Assembly: GCF_003111625.1 (NCBI RefSeq)
Contig: NZ_MZGS01000020.1
Coordinates: 62,001 to 126,000, forward strand
Reading direction: 5' to 3'
Length of the DNA stretch: 64,000 nt
Origin: Methanobrevibacter thaueri
Lineage (GTDB): Archaea > Methanobacteriota > Methanobacteria > Methanobacteriales > Methanobacteriaceae
The position numbers and the translations under genes are program-made. Shown piece after piece: positions 9,148 to 17,636 of this stretch. The notes under the pieces are model-generated. The model was not told the origin of the DNA and did no database searches. It worked only from the letters and a program-made list of their open reading frames with translations. Each line of letters starts with the position of its first letter. Position 1 is the first letter of the stretch.

Positions 9148-9825
9148 ATGAAAATTGTTGTTGCAATTGGAGGATCAATTTTACTAAAAGAATATGACTG
9201 TAAGAAATTCCAGGAATACAGTGCTATCTTAAAGGATTTGGCAACCGAACATGAACTGTTTGTTGTTGTTGGCGGCGGTAAGCCTGCAAGAGAATACATC
9301 AGCGTAGTTCGTGATTTGGGTGCCGGTGAAGCGCAATGCGATGACATTGGAATTGAAGTTACAAGAATCAATGCCAAATTAATGTTGTCCGCACTCGGCG
9401 ATGCCGCATACCAAAGGGTGCCACATAATTTCCAGGAAGCACTGGAATTCTCAGCAACAGGAAAAATCATAGTCATGGGCGGAACCGAACCTGCACACAG
9501 TACCGATGCGGTATCAGCCATATTGGCCGAATATGTCCAGGCAGACAAGCTCATTAACTTGACTTCTGTTGATGGAATGTATACAAAAGATCCAAATAAG
9601 TTTGATGATGCCGAACTCGTCCCTGAAATTACCGCAACAGACCTTCTTGAATTCCTAAGCGGCAAGGACGTTAAGGCAGGAACCTATGAATTTTTCGACA
9701 CCACTGCAGTACAGATGATTAAGAGGTCCGACCTCGAGACCGTTATTACCAACGGATTTGAACCTGAAAACCTAATCAAGGCGGTGAACGGGGAAAATAT
9801 CGGTACCAAAATTATCAATGAATAA
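9148..9825 (+). CDS. pyrH: Uridylate kinase (archaeal UMP kinase)
   Basis: A 225-residue amino-acid-kinase-fold enzyme that phosphorylates UMP to UDP in pyrimidine nucleotide synthesis. Motifs: N-terminal VVAIGGSIL phosphate loop, [29 protein letters not shown] (UMP site) and [15 protein letters not shown] (ATP-side loop). Its length equals the archaeal PyrH family. AAGGTGAATAT precedes the ATG. The TatD-like gene follows 9 bases later and is probably co-transcribed. Confidence 0.93.
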   Translation: MKIVVAIGGSILLKEYDCKKFQEYSAILKDLATEHELFVVVGGGKPAREYISVVRDLGAGEAQCDDIGIEVTRINAKLMLSALGDAAYQRVPHNFQEALEFSATGKIIVMGGTEPAHSTDAVSAILAEYVQADKLINLTSVDGMYTKDPNKFDDAELVPEITATDLLEFLSGKDVKAGTYEFFDTTAVQMIKRSDLETVITNGFEPENLIKAVNGENIGTKIINE

Positions 9826-9834
9826 GGTGGAAAA

Positions 9835-10623
9835 GTGGATAACCTAATAGATATCGGCTTGAATCTGATGCACAAATCCTTCAGAAAGGATAGGGTTGAA
9901 ATAATTGAGGAAGCCAAGAAGGTTGGCGTTAACCAGTTTATCATTACTGGAACCAACGTGAACTCAAGTCAATTGGCTGCAGAATACGCATCAAAATATC
10001 CTGGAACCCTGTTTTCAACATCAGGAGTTCATCCTCATGACGCCAAAACCTGTAACGGTCACACAATGTTCGAACTTGAAAAGATAGCCAGAAACGAAAG
10101 TGTCGTGGCCATTGGAGAATGCGGTCTTGACTACAACAGAAACTTTTCGCCTCAAGACCTGCAAAGAAAATGGTTTGAAGCGCAGATAGAGGTTGCTGAA
10201 CGTACAGACATGCCCCTGTTTCTGCATGAAAGGGAGGCCCATAAGGACCTGTGCGAAATCCTGAAAAGACATGACAGCGTCATAGAAAGATCAGTTGTTC
10301 ACTGTTTTACCGGGAACAAGCAGGAAGCACAAAATTATGCTGATTTAGGTTGTTATATAGGTGTTACAGGCTGGATCTGTGACATGAAAAGAGGTAGAGA
10401 CTTGCAGGAAGCTGTGAGTGCAATTCCTCCTGAAAAACTAATGATTGAAACGGATGCTCCGTTTCTTATACCCAAGAACTTTGACAAGAAACCCAAAAAG
10501 AACAGAAACGAACCAAAATATTTACCTCACATCCTCGAGACAATTGCATTATGCATGGGAATCGACGCAGAAGAACTCGCAACTCAAGTTACCAAAAATA
10601 CTAAAGAATTTTTCAAAATATAA
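9835..10623 (+). CDS. TatD-family metal-dependent hydrolase
   Basis: A 262-residue TIM-barrel hydrolase. Metal-ligand motifs are in family order: SGVHPHD, AIGECGLDYNR, PLFLHEREAH, VVHCFTG and MIETDAPFL. TatD proteins are Mg-dependent DNases/phosphodiesterases; the cellular substrate is unclear in archaea. The start is GTG at 9835, placed 4 bases after AGGTGG. The usual N-terminal HxH appears changed: this protein begins DNLIDIGLNLMHKSF, with N in place of the first His (DxHxH in most TatD proteins), which may alter one metal site. Confidence 0.88.
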   Translation: MDNLIDIGLNLMHKSFRKDRVEIIEEAKKVGVNQFIITGTNVNSSQLAAEYASKYPGTLFSTSGVHPHDAKTCNGHTMFELEKIARNESVVAIGECGLDYNRNFSPQDLQRKWFEAQIEVAERTDMPLFLHEREAHKDLCEILKRHDSVIERSVVHCFTGNKQEAQNYADLGCYIGVTGWICDMKRGRDLQEAVSAIPPEKLMIETDAPFLIPKNFDKKPKKNRNEPKYLPHILETIALCMGIDAEELATQVTKNTKEFFKI

Positions 10624-10635
10624 GGAGATGATAGA

Positions 10636-10827
10636 ATGGCAGTAGACCCTCATAAACATTGCCCAATTTGTGGAACCCCAATTCCATTGAATGAACTTGT
10701 ATGCTCCCCGGATTGCCAAAAAGTCTGGGACGCTAGATTAAACCAAAGAAAAAGATCACAAATAATCTTATACGTAGTTATTGCAATCTTTTTAATAATC
10801 TGGGCAATAATGACATTCATGAAATAG
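10636..10827 (+). CDS. DUF2116-type zinc-ribbon small membrane protein
   Basis: A 63-residue protein with an N-terminal [10 protein letters not shown] knuckle and a second pair in [10 protein letters not shown], giving a four-cysteine zinc ribbon, then one membrane helix ([17 protein letters not shown]). This is the architecture of the short archaeal DUF2116 proteins, whose function is unknown. AAGGAGATGATAGA precedes the ATG. It is packed 12 bases after tatD and 7 bases before the YbjQ-like gene, so it is part of one operon. Confidence 0.82.
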   Translation: MAVDPHKHCPICGTPIPLNELVCSPDCQKVWDARLNQRKRSQIILYVVIAIFLIIWAIMTFMK

Positions 10828-10834
10828 TGATAAA

Positions 10835-11158
10835 ATGATTTTAACCTCCTCAAACACCCTAGAGAGTAAAGAAATTATAGAATATAAAGGACTGGTTACT
10901 GGAGAATCCCTAATCGGTGCGAATATCTATAAAGACCTGTTTTCCGGAGTTCGTGATGTCGTGGTTGGAAGAACCACCCAATATGAGGAAGAACTCCAAA
11001 AGGCAAGAAACATCGCTTTGGAAAGCATGGAAAAGAAAGCAGAAAGCTTAGGTGCCAATGCCATTGTAGGCCTTAAGCTTTCCTATGACAATCTAGGCGG
11101 AACAATGGGTAACACAATCCTCGTAACAGTCTATGGCACTGCAGTTAAATGTGAATAG
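10835..11158 (+). CDS. YbjQ/UPF0145 family protein
   Basis: A 107-residue protein with the YbjQ pattern: early [18 protein letters not shown], a central [26 protein letters not shown] helix split by a turn, then [11 protein letters not shown] and the closing VTVYGTAVK strand. The family forms homo-pentamers and is often labelled heavy-metal-binding, but its role is not established. It lies in a tight operon with the DUF2116 gene before it and a membrane protein carrying a related domain after it. Confidence 0.85.
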   Translation: MILTSSNTLESKEIIEYKGLVTGESLIGANIYKDLFSGVRDVVVGRTTQYEEELQKARNIALESMEKKAESLGANAIVGLKLSYDNLGGTMGNTILVTVYGTAVKCE

Positions 11159-11159
11159 A

Positions 11160-12056
11160 ATGAAACTAGAAACAAAGCATGAAAAGCGAAAATACATTCA
11201 AGAAGTAATTTTCTGCATTTCATTGGCAACCCTCACTGGACTTGTTGTCTATCAAGCGTTTTTATACTTTAATATAGCCATTTTCGGTTGGAATTTGGGA
11301 TTGATTTTTGCCCCATTGACTGCAGGATATGTTGAAACATACATTGCAAACAAGCTAATCGGCGAAGACATAGGTGCGATAAGTGCATTTATCCTCTTTG
11401 CATACACCACTTTTTACAGCTTTATCTTAAAGAATCCTACATTGGGATTCAACCTCATTACAATCGGATCAATAGCCGTGATTTTACAGGCGGCATTTCC
11501 AACGTTAATCAATTACCTCATCTTTACTGTTGGAGCGGGAGTTGTCCTTTACTTTTTAGGAATCTGTAAAAAAATTAATGGCTTTGTATCTGGCCAAATC
11601 AAGAAATTCCGATGCAAATACTTCCATAAAGAACCTACCATCACAGAGGAGGTTGAAAAGGATTATCACTTTGATGAGGTCAAAAGCAATGAACTGATTA
11701 ACAGTCTTGACTTTTACTTCCTGACCAGCACCGACCCAGTGAAAAAAAGAATAGTCAATCTGGGACAATTCCATGCCACAGTAATCGTCGAAAAGGCCAC
11801 AATAAGAACCCCACCAAGACCTAAGGAATTTGAGGATGAAACATTATACAATTTGAAAATGGGAAAGGACGAATGCCTTGTTAAGATTGCAAATAAAGTC
11901 AAGGGAGCAGGAGGAAACGGCATTATTGACCTTGACATACAATACAGCCTAATCGGAATTGGCGGTGACAGCTATCAGGTTAGCGCATTTGGAATGGGAA
12001 TGTATTTAAGCCCAAAGGTAATAAACTCAAATGAGTTTATAAAAACAGGAAAATAG
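11160..12056 (+). CDS. Membrane protein with a C-terminal YbjQ-like domain
   Basis: About 298 residues. Four or five membrane helices fill residues 15-140 (for example FCISLATLTGLVVYQAFLYF and YLIFTVGAGVVLYFLGI). A soluble C-terminal part from about 180 reads FLTSTDPVKKRIVNLGQFHATVIVEKA, then CLVKIANKVKGAGGNGIIDL and YQVSAFGMGMYL. This matches the helix and closing strands of the YbjQ fold seen in the gene just upstream. I place the start at 11160, one base after that gene's stop; GTG at 11151 and ATG at 11133 are alternatives and none has a strong RBS. A membrane-tethered partner of the soluble YbjQ protein is a reasonable inference. Confidence 0.65.
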   Translation: MKLETKHEKRKYIQEVIFCISLATLTGLVVYQAFLYFNIAIFGWNLGLIFAPLTAGYVETYIANKLIGEDIGAISAFILFAYTTFYSFILKNPTLGFNLITIGSIAVILQAAFPTLINYLIFTVGAGVVLYFLGICKKINGFVSGQIKKFRCKYFHKEPTITEEVEKDYHFDEVKSNELINSLDFYFLTSTDPVKKRIVNLGQFHATVIVEKATIRTPPRPKEFEDETLYNLKMGKDECLVKIANKVKGAGGNGIIDLDIQYSLIGIGGDSYQVSAFGMGMYLSPKVINSNEFIKTGK

Positions 12057-12065
12057 TTAAAATCA

Positions 12066-12087
12066 TGCTCTAACTTATGCTAGAGCA
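12066..12087. terminator. Hairpin between convergent genes
   Basis: TGCTCTA (12066-12072) pairs with TAGAGCA (12081-12087) across an 8-base loop. It sits exactly between two convergent stop codons, with T-rich sequence on the plus-strand exit, so it may terminate both transcripts. Confidence 0.6.
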
Positions 12088-12447
12088 CTATTCAATTTTT
12101 TCCAATCTCTTTTTAAAATCCTCATTTTTACCGCAGTTGCTGATTGCCTTTTTTAAGATGTCTTTCTCGGCTTCGACATCACCCTGCTTTTCATAGATAT
12201 TAATTAGCGCCTCATAGGCTTTTGTTGAATCCGGCAACTGGAAAATGACTTCCTTATATAGTTTAATTGCCTCATCATATTTATTGCCCTTTTCAAGAAG
12301 TTGAGCTTCCTGCATCAGATGGGTGATGCTATCGAACTTACCTTCCCTTTTTGGCTTGATTTTTCCCTCAACATTCTTCAGCTTATCAAAGATGCTGTCC
12401 GCTTCATCAGCATCGAAGTTTTTACCGACTTTTCTCTCTTCGCTCAT
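12088..12447 (-). CDS. Small TPR-repeat protein
   Basis: A 119-residue soluble, charged protein. Residues about 50-115 contain two tetratricopeptide-like helical hairpins (AQLLEKGNKYDEAIKLYKEV, then AYEALINIYEKQGDVEAEK), suggesting a protein-interaction scaffold. The N-terminal third is charged and probably disordered. It starts 9 bases after the TauE/SafE gene on the same strand, so the two are likely co-transcribed. No specific partner can be named. Confidence 0.7.
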   Translation of the reverse strand: MSEERKVGKNFDADEADSIFDKLKNVEGKIKPKREGKFDSITHLMQEAQLLEKGNKYDEAIKLYKEVIFQLPDSTKAYEALINIYEKQGDVEAEKDILKKAISNCGKNEDFKKRLEKIE

Positions 12448-12456
12448 TATATCACC

Positions 12457-13266
12457 TTAAGGTAGAATTCCCAACATTTTCAATGCCATGTACAATACCA
12501 ATAGGGAAAACACTATCTTCAACTTCTTTTGAGGTATCCTATGTGCGAATTTGGCACCTAAAGAGGCAAAAGGCACTGAAAAACAAGCAATCAATGCAAA
12601 ATTGATTAGGCTCACATAACCTATTGAGTATGGAAATGTGCTTACACCCCATCCTGAAACCACATATGATAAGAATCCTCCAATTGCAGTTAGGCAAATA
12701 AAGATAGAGGATGTCCCAATGGCTTCAATCATTGAAAATCCAAGAAGCGCAGTTAGGATGGCTATTAGAAATATTCCCCCACCAACACCTAAAAGACCTG
12801 ATGAGAATCCGACCAAAACACCGATTACTCCAGTTGTGACTAGATTGAATGGTATCCTTGCCTCTTCCCTTTCCTTGTTTATGCTGATGATATTGTTCAC
12901 AGTAATGAACAGCAACAAGCATCCGAAGATTATTTCCAGAGCCCTTGACGGCATCATGGAAGCTGCAAATCCTCCTATGGCTCCTCCGATTATTCCGAAA
13001 ATCCCCAATCGGATTCCTGGCTTTATGATATTGTCCATTGTCCGGGTGTGCCTATATGCTCCGCTCAAGGATGTCGGGATGATAATGGCCAGACTGGTTC
13101 CAAATGAGATTAATATCGCCAAATCAGGTTCGACACCTATGTATTTCAGTAAAAAATACTGCAAGGGCACAATTAAAAATCCGCCACCTATGCCCAAAAG
13201 GCCTGATGCGAATCCTGCGCAGATACCTATCAGCATTAGTCCGATGAAATATTCTATTGGAAACAT
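12457..13266 (-). CDS. TauE/SafE-family membrane transporter
   Basis: A 269-residue protein with about eight membrane helices. The family's duplicated signature appears twice: GFASGLLGIGGGFLIVPL near the start and GFSSGLLGVGGGIFLIAIL in the second half. TauE/SafE proteins are thought to export sulfite, sulfoacetate or related organosulfur anions; the substrate here is unknown. I chose the ATG at 13266, which has GTGATG just upstream. A longer frame reaching 13476 would run over the divergent neighbour's start and adds a non-membrane stretch of low plausibility. Confidence 0.88.
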   Translation of the reverse strand: MFPIEYFIGLMLIGICAGFASGLLGIGGGFLIVPLQYFLLKYIGVEPDLAILISFGTSLAIIIPTSLSGAYRHTRTMDNIIKPGIRLGIFGIIGGAIGGFAASMMPSRALEIIFGCLLLFITVNNIISINKEREEARIPFNLVTTGVIGVLVGFSSGLLGVGGGIFLIAILTALLGFSMIEAIGTSSIFICLTAIGGFLSYVVSGWGVSTFPYSIGYVSLINFALIACFSVPFASLGAKFAHRIPQKKLKIVFSLLVLYMALKMLGILP

Positions 13267-13275
13267 GACATCACT

Positions 13276-13284
13276 TTTATAAGT
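13276..13284 (+). promoter_or_regulatory. TATA box about 28 bases before the start codon at 13307
   Basis: TTTTATAAG, centred about 28 bases before the ATG. No Shine-Dalgarno sequence lies between them, consistent with a leaderless or near-leaderless transcript. Confidence 0.45.
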
Positions 13285-13306
13285 ATTAACAATTAAATTA
13301 TTGTTT

Positions 13307-14392
13307 ATGAAAGTTAATAAAACTATATTAGTTGGAGCGGCATTTATTCTACTTGCGGGAATAATCTTTCTAACTGATTTTTTGAATCCGATTATCCGAC
13401 CTGTCACATACTTGTTTTTGATGGGATCATCAAAAGGAAAAGACATCATTTTCTTTGGCCTTTTGGGCTTATTCATAATATTATCTCAAGTGATTAAAAA
13501 GAAAATCGACACAACCAAGTATTTGAAGGTTTCAATGATAACCGGAGGGGTTTTATTAATTTTAGGCATATTTTTAGAGGTTTTATTCAGAATGCAGATG
13601 GGCATTAAGCTCAACACAGTATTCTGCTCTATGACTAACGGCATGAGTTCCACAAGCATCTTGCATACTCACCTGATAAAGTCCATTTTGGGAGCAGTGC
13701 TGACTCAGATAATGGGACCGTTTATCCAAAGTGGCATCAACACAGGCGTTGGCCTATATGCTTACGTTCCAAGTTTTGCATTTCTTGTGATTTTGCTTAT
13801 CCCAATACTATTTGTGGCAATAGTCCTTGCCTCACAGAAACGCCCATGGTTTACAAACTTCCTACTGGCATTCTTTTCAAGCTGCCTGATTATCGGAATT
13901 GTTGACGGAGGAATGTTTGCAACCCCGTCATATGTCGGAATATTGGGACTTTACCTCGTTTACAGAAATGGCTACTACATGAATTATATTGTCGGAAAAG
14001 TTCTGAAGGACGACAGTCTGCTTGAAGAGAACGAACTAAACCAACCCGTTTACAGAAATCGTGGATTTTCACAAAAAAGATTCATATTTAACCGTTTTGG
14101 AATTTACTTCTTTGTAATACTGGTGATACTCCTAAGATTTACAGTTGCATTTGCAGGCGCAGAACCTGACTATTATACGGTGGACATTGTAAATCCAAGT
14201 GAAGACATTGATCTTGGAAACATCAGCGTTGAAGTGATTGATAATGAATATGACAACAAAACAAACAAGACCACCTACCACATTGACCCGCAATACAACG
14301 AGATGAAACTAATTAACGACCTGAGGGCTCCTCTGGACAATTCGTGTGAATATTATACAGTGTCCTGGAACATTTACTCTTATTTAGAATGA
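13307..14392 (+). CDS. Multi-pass membrane protein of unknown function
   Basis: A 361-residue protein I do not recognise. It has about eight hydrophobic segments (for example FILLAGIIFLTDFLNPII, FGLLGLFIILSQVI and YFFVILVILLRFTVAFAG) and a C-terminal hydrophilic domain of about 75 residues beginning AEPDYYTVDIVNPSEDI, probably outside the cell and with three Asn glycosylation-type sites. A TTG at 13301 is an alternative start. The stop is 4 bases before the DMT transporter gene, so they probably form an operon. Confidence 0.6.
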   Translation: MKVNKTILVGAAFILLAGIIFLTDFLNPIIRPVTYLFLMGSSKGKDIIFFGLLGLFIILSQVIKKKIDTTKYLKVSMITGGVLLILGIFLEVLFRMQMGIKLNTVFCSMTNGMSSTSILHTHLIKSILGAVLTQIMGPFIQSGINTGVGLYAYVPSFAFLVILLIPILFVAIVLASQKRPWFTNFLLAFFSSCLIIGIVDGGMFATPSYVGILGLYLVYRNGYYMNYIVGKVLKDDSLLEENELNQPVYRNRGFSQKRFIFNRFGIYFFVILVILLRFTVAFAGAEPDYYTVDIVNPSEDIDLGNISVEVIDNEYDNKTNKTTYHIDPQYNEMKLINDLRAPLDNSCEYYTVSWNIYSYLE

Positions 14393-14396
14393 TACC

Positions 14397-15293
14397 ATGA
14401 AAAAACTCTACTTGATATTACCTATTCTGGCAGGATTGATGTTCGGGTCAAGCGGAATATTTGTGCGCACATTAACCCAGAACGGAATATACCAGACAAC
14501 ACTACTTTTCCTAAGGTTTTCCCTGGCAATAATCCCAATAGCCATAGCCATTATCCTAACCGACAGAAAGCTCTTTAAAGCGGAGCTGAAGGACATTCCA
14601 CTTTTTTTGGTTTGTGCAATATGCATGGTAGGGCTCAATCTGTGCTACAATGAGTCAATGAATACCGTTCCACTTTCACTGGCGGCCGTGTTGCTGTCAA
14701 TAGCTCCGATTTATGTCTTGATTTTTGCATATGTGCTCTTCAGAGAAAAAATCACATCCAAAAAGGTGATTTGCATGGTCCTGGCAATTTTGGGATGTGT
14801 ACTGATGACAGGAGTTCTGGAAAGCGACTTGAGCAGCATACCATTATTCGGAATTTTGTCAGGCATTGGAGCGGGGCTCTTTTGGGCAATCTATCTTATG
14901 GCCTCCAAAAAGTCAATCGAAGACGGGAACCACACCTATACGATACTCATCTACTGCACAGTATTCCTTTCACTTGCCCTAATACCATTTACCGACTTCA
15001 ATCAAATCGGCAATTTTGTAGGCATAGATCCTCTGCCTGCAGTAATCTTTCTAATCATACACTCCACATTTTCATTCGCACTGCCGTATATCTTCTCAAC
15101 AGTGAGTCTTAAGTACATGGACTCCGGAACATCATCCATTTTCCTATCCGGTGCTGAACCTTTTGCAGCATTGATTTTCGGACTTCTCATATACTCTGAA
15201 ATCCCATCATTGCTGATGTTTTGCGGATTCCTCTTGACAGTCGGCGCAATGACAATACTCTCAAGGGTTGGCAGTGATGAAAATCCTGCATGA
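14397..15293 (+). CDS. EamA/DMT-family transporter
   Basis: A 298-residue drug/metabolite transporter-type protein with ten predicted membrane helices in two homologous EamA halves. The first half has MFGSSGIFVRTL and SLAAVLLSIAPIYVLIFAYVLFREKIT; the second has GAGLFWAIYLMASKKS and SSIFLSGAEPFAALIFGLLIYSE, the family's end-of-repeat pattern. It probably exports a small metabolite or amino acid; the substrate is unknown. It follows the orphan membrane protein by 4 bases. Confidence 0.87.
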   Translation: MKKLYLILPILAGLMFGSSGIFVRTLTQNGIYQTTLLFLRFSLAIIPIAIAIILTDRKLFKAELKDIPLFLVCAICMVGLNLCYNESMNTVPLSLAAVLLSIAPIYVLIFAYVLFREKITSKKVICMVLAILGCVLMTGVLESDLSSIPLFGILSGIGAGLFWAIYLMASKKSIEDGNHTYTILIYCTVFLSLALIPFTDFNQIGNFVGIDPLPAVIFLIIHSTFSFALPYIFSTVSLKYMDSGTSSIFLSGAEPFAALIFGLLIYSEIPSLLMFCGFLLTVGAMTILSRVGSDENPA

Positions 15294-15738
15294 GGTGAGA
15301 GGTGTATTTCAACTGTAAATTCCCCGAATTGTAAAATAAGCATTATTTAGACTATTTCTTTCAATTGAAGAATTATACTCCGTAAAACATGAAAGCATTA
15401 TTTAAAATCATGATAGATTAAAAATGTGTAAAAAATATTGACTTACTCGGAAACATTTTTCATACAGTAAATGAGAACGCTTTGCCCAAATCAACAATAG
15501 CTCACCATCCGCCCATGAAAATTGAAAATTCCATTTTAAAATGCAACATTCCCTTCATTAAAAATACAATACATCAAATCTCAGAAAAATGGGAATTTTC
15601 AAAAAACTCGATTTAAAGGTAAATTTCAAGTTATCTTGGAAGGGAATTTTTTTCAAGAAAATAAATGAAATCTATCCAAAATCAAAAAAACGGACGATTT
15701 TACAAAAACTTATTTATACAAAAAATAAATTTTTAACT
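15294..15738. other. AT-rich intergenic region with no recognised gene
   Basis: A gap of about 445 bases. A frame from 15589 is open into the downstream glycosyltransferase, but that stretch is Lys/Phe-rich and lacks an RBS, so I treat it as non-coding. The last 30 bases hold a TATA box. No RNA gene or repeat was recognised. Confidence 0.5.
15709..15718 (+). promoter_or_regulatory. TATA box of the glycosyltransferase gene
   Basis: CTTATTTATA, centred about 25 bases before the ATG at 15739. No Shine-Dalgarno motif intervenes, pointing to a leaderless message. Confidence 0.5.
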
Positions 15739-17631
15739 ATGATTATAAGCATTATCATACCTACCTATAATGAGGAGGATTACCTTCCAAACCTGTTGGA
15801 TAGTATAAAAAGACAAAACTTTGATGGATATGAAGTAATTGTGGCCGATGCAAATTCAACCGACAGAACCCGGGAAATTGCTGAATCATATGGCTGCATT
15901 GTGGTTGATGGAGGTCTTCCGGCAGTGGGTAGGAATAATGGTGCCCGTGTTGCAAAAGGGGAATATCTGCTGTTTTTGGATTCCGATTTGGAGTTGACAG
16001 ACGACTATTTGAGAAATGTGCTTTATGAATTCAGGATGGAGCATCTGGGAATTGCAATCACCAAAATGAAACCTATGTCCGATAAAATCGAAGACAAGAT
16101 ATTCCACGATTTCGCCAACTATTTCATGATAGGCGTTGAAAAAATCAAACCTCACGGAGCGGGATGCTACGGCATCATAACCAAAAAATCCCTGCATGAC
16201 GAATGCGGAGGATTCGACGAGTCATTAACATTCGGTGAGGATACAGACTATATTGAAAGACTGGCTGAAAAGGAACGCTTTAGGGTTTTGAGAAATGCAA
16301 GAATTGGAGTTTCAACCAGAAGACTTGAAGAGGAGGGCATTGTAACCCTGATAAGGCAATACGGTAAAAGTACCGTTAATGATTTTTTAGGAAAAAGAAC
16401 AGATGCCGCAGACCTTAACTATAATTTCGGCCACGGCCATGAAAAATTGACAACCGAAAGAATGGAAGGCATTGCAAAAAGAACTGAGCAACTAAATCAG
16501 GTGAAAAAGAACTATGACAAGTCGGTTGATATAGTGAAAACCGCACAGGACAACCTTAAAAAGTCACACAATCGTGACAGGAAAGTTGTTTTCTACTGCG
16601 TTTGCGGTGAGGGAATGGGTCACTCCATACGTACAGGAGTGATTGTGGACAGGCTTAAGGAGAAATATGACATCTACATTTTCACTCATGGAAACGCCTA
16701 TAACTATCTGAGTTCAAAATTCGACAATGTCTTTAAGATCGGTGGATTCAATACGGTCTACATTAACAACAAGGTGGATAATGTCAAAACACTTGTCAGC
16801 GCTTTAAAAAGAAATCCTCAGAACATGAGATCAAGTTATGATGAGCTCTACAAGAAAGCGAAGGAATTATCCCCAGACGTCATCGTTACTGATTTTGAAA
16901 TATACTCAACATACGTATCCAAATTGTTAAATATCCCCCTTATTAGCCTTGACAACATGCATATCATCACACAGGCAGACATTTCATATCCTCAAAACCA
17001 GAGGCTTGAGATGCTTAAGGCAAAGGCCGTTATAAAGACATATGTTGTCAAGCCAAAGATTCACATCATCACAAGCTTCTTCTATCCGAAGGTCAGGGGA
17101 AACCATCATGCGGTAATCTATCCTCCAATCATTCGTGAAGACATTCTGAAATTGGAACCGACCGAAGAAGACCACATTATCGTATACCAAACAAGCAAGG
17201 AAAGTGTCAAGCTTGTAAAACGCCTGAAAGCGCTGAAAGACGAGAAATTCATTGTTTACGGTTTCAATAAGGAGGAAGTTGACGGCAACCTGACATACAA
17301 GCTATTCAATGAGGACGTGTTCTATGATGATTTGGCCAGCGCAAAGGCCGTTGTCTGCAATGGGGGATTCACATTCATCTCAGAAGCGATTACACTTAAA
17401 AAGCCGATCTACTCAGTTCCTGCCAAAGGAAACTTTGAACAGGTGCTTAACGGATACTATGTCCAAAGACTGGGATATGGGGAATACCATGAGGTGATGA
17501 GTGTAAACAGGCTTGCAAAATTCCTGAAAAAACTTCCAAAGTATCAGGAAAAATTATCCCAGGTTAAAAAGTACAATAATGATGGAATCATAAAGGAACT
17601 GATTTACAGAATCGAAAAATACTCTAAGTGA
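15739..17631 (+). CDS. Two-domain glycosyltransferase: GT2 fused to a MJ1255-like GT-B domain
   Basis: A 630-residue protein. Residues 1-230 are a GT2 (GT-A fold) domain: IISIIIPTYNEEDYLPNLL, the DSD metal motif at 81-83 and FGEDTDY at 165-171. A charged helical linker (about 240-280) leads to a second enzyme-like domain. That domain starts VVFYCVCGEGMGHSIRTG (GT-B glycine loop) and contains VCNGGFTFISEAITLKKPI, the nucleotide-sugar-binding C-terminal motif of MurG/GT28-like and archaeal MJ1255-type proteins. It likely makes two successive transfers for a surface polymer or glycolipid. The start follows the TATA position and the natural GT2 beginning. It runs directly into the next gene. Confidence 0.85.
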   Translation: MIISIIIPTYNEEDYLPNLLDSIKRQNFDGYEVIVADANSTDRTREIAESYGCIVVDGGLPAVGRNNGARVAKGEYLLFLDSDLELTDDYLRNVLYEFRMEHLGIAITKMKPMSDKIEDKIFHDFANYFMIGVEKIKPHGAGCYGIITKKSLHDECGGFDESLTFGEDTDYIERLAEKERFRVLRNARIGVSTRRLEEEGIVTLIRQYGKSTVNDFLGKRTDAADLNYNFGHGHEKLTTERMEGIAKRTEQLNQVKKNYDKSVDIVKTAQDNLKKSHNRDRKVVFYCVCGEGMGHSIRTGVIVDRLKEKYDIYIFTHGNAYNYLSSKFDNVFKIGGFNTVYINNKVDNVKTLVSALKRNPQNMRSSYDELYKKAKELSPDVIVTDFEIYSTYVSKLLNIPLISLDNMHIITQADISYPQNQRLEMLKAKAVIKTYVVKPKIHIITSFFYPKVRGNHHAVIYPPIIREDILKLEPTEEDHIIVYQTSKESVKLVKRLKALKDEKFIVYGFNKEEVDGNLTYKLFNEDVFYDDLASAKAVVCNGGFTFISEAITLKKPIYSVPAKGNFEQVLNGYYVQRLGYGEYHEVMSVNRLAKFLKKLPKYQEKLSQVKKYNNDGIIKELIYRIEKYSK

Positions 17632-17636
17632 TTTTC

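Noticed and set aside
12638-13282. A long plus-strand open frame opposite the TauE/SafE gene
   Set aside because: It lies wholly antisense to a clear transporter, is Pro/Ile-rich without a recognisable fold, and has no RBS; it is a shadow of the real gene.
15589-15738. Upstream extension of the glycosyltransferase by 50 codons
   Set aside because: Lys/Phe-rich low-complexity stretch, no RBS, and the TATA box at 15709-15718 would lie inside it.
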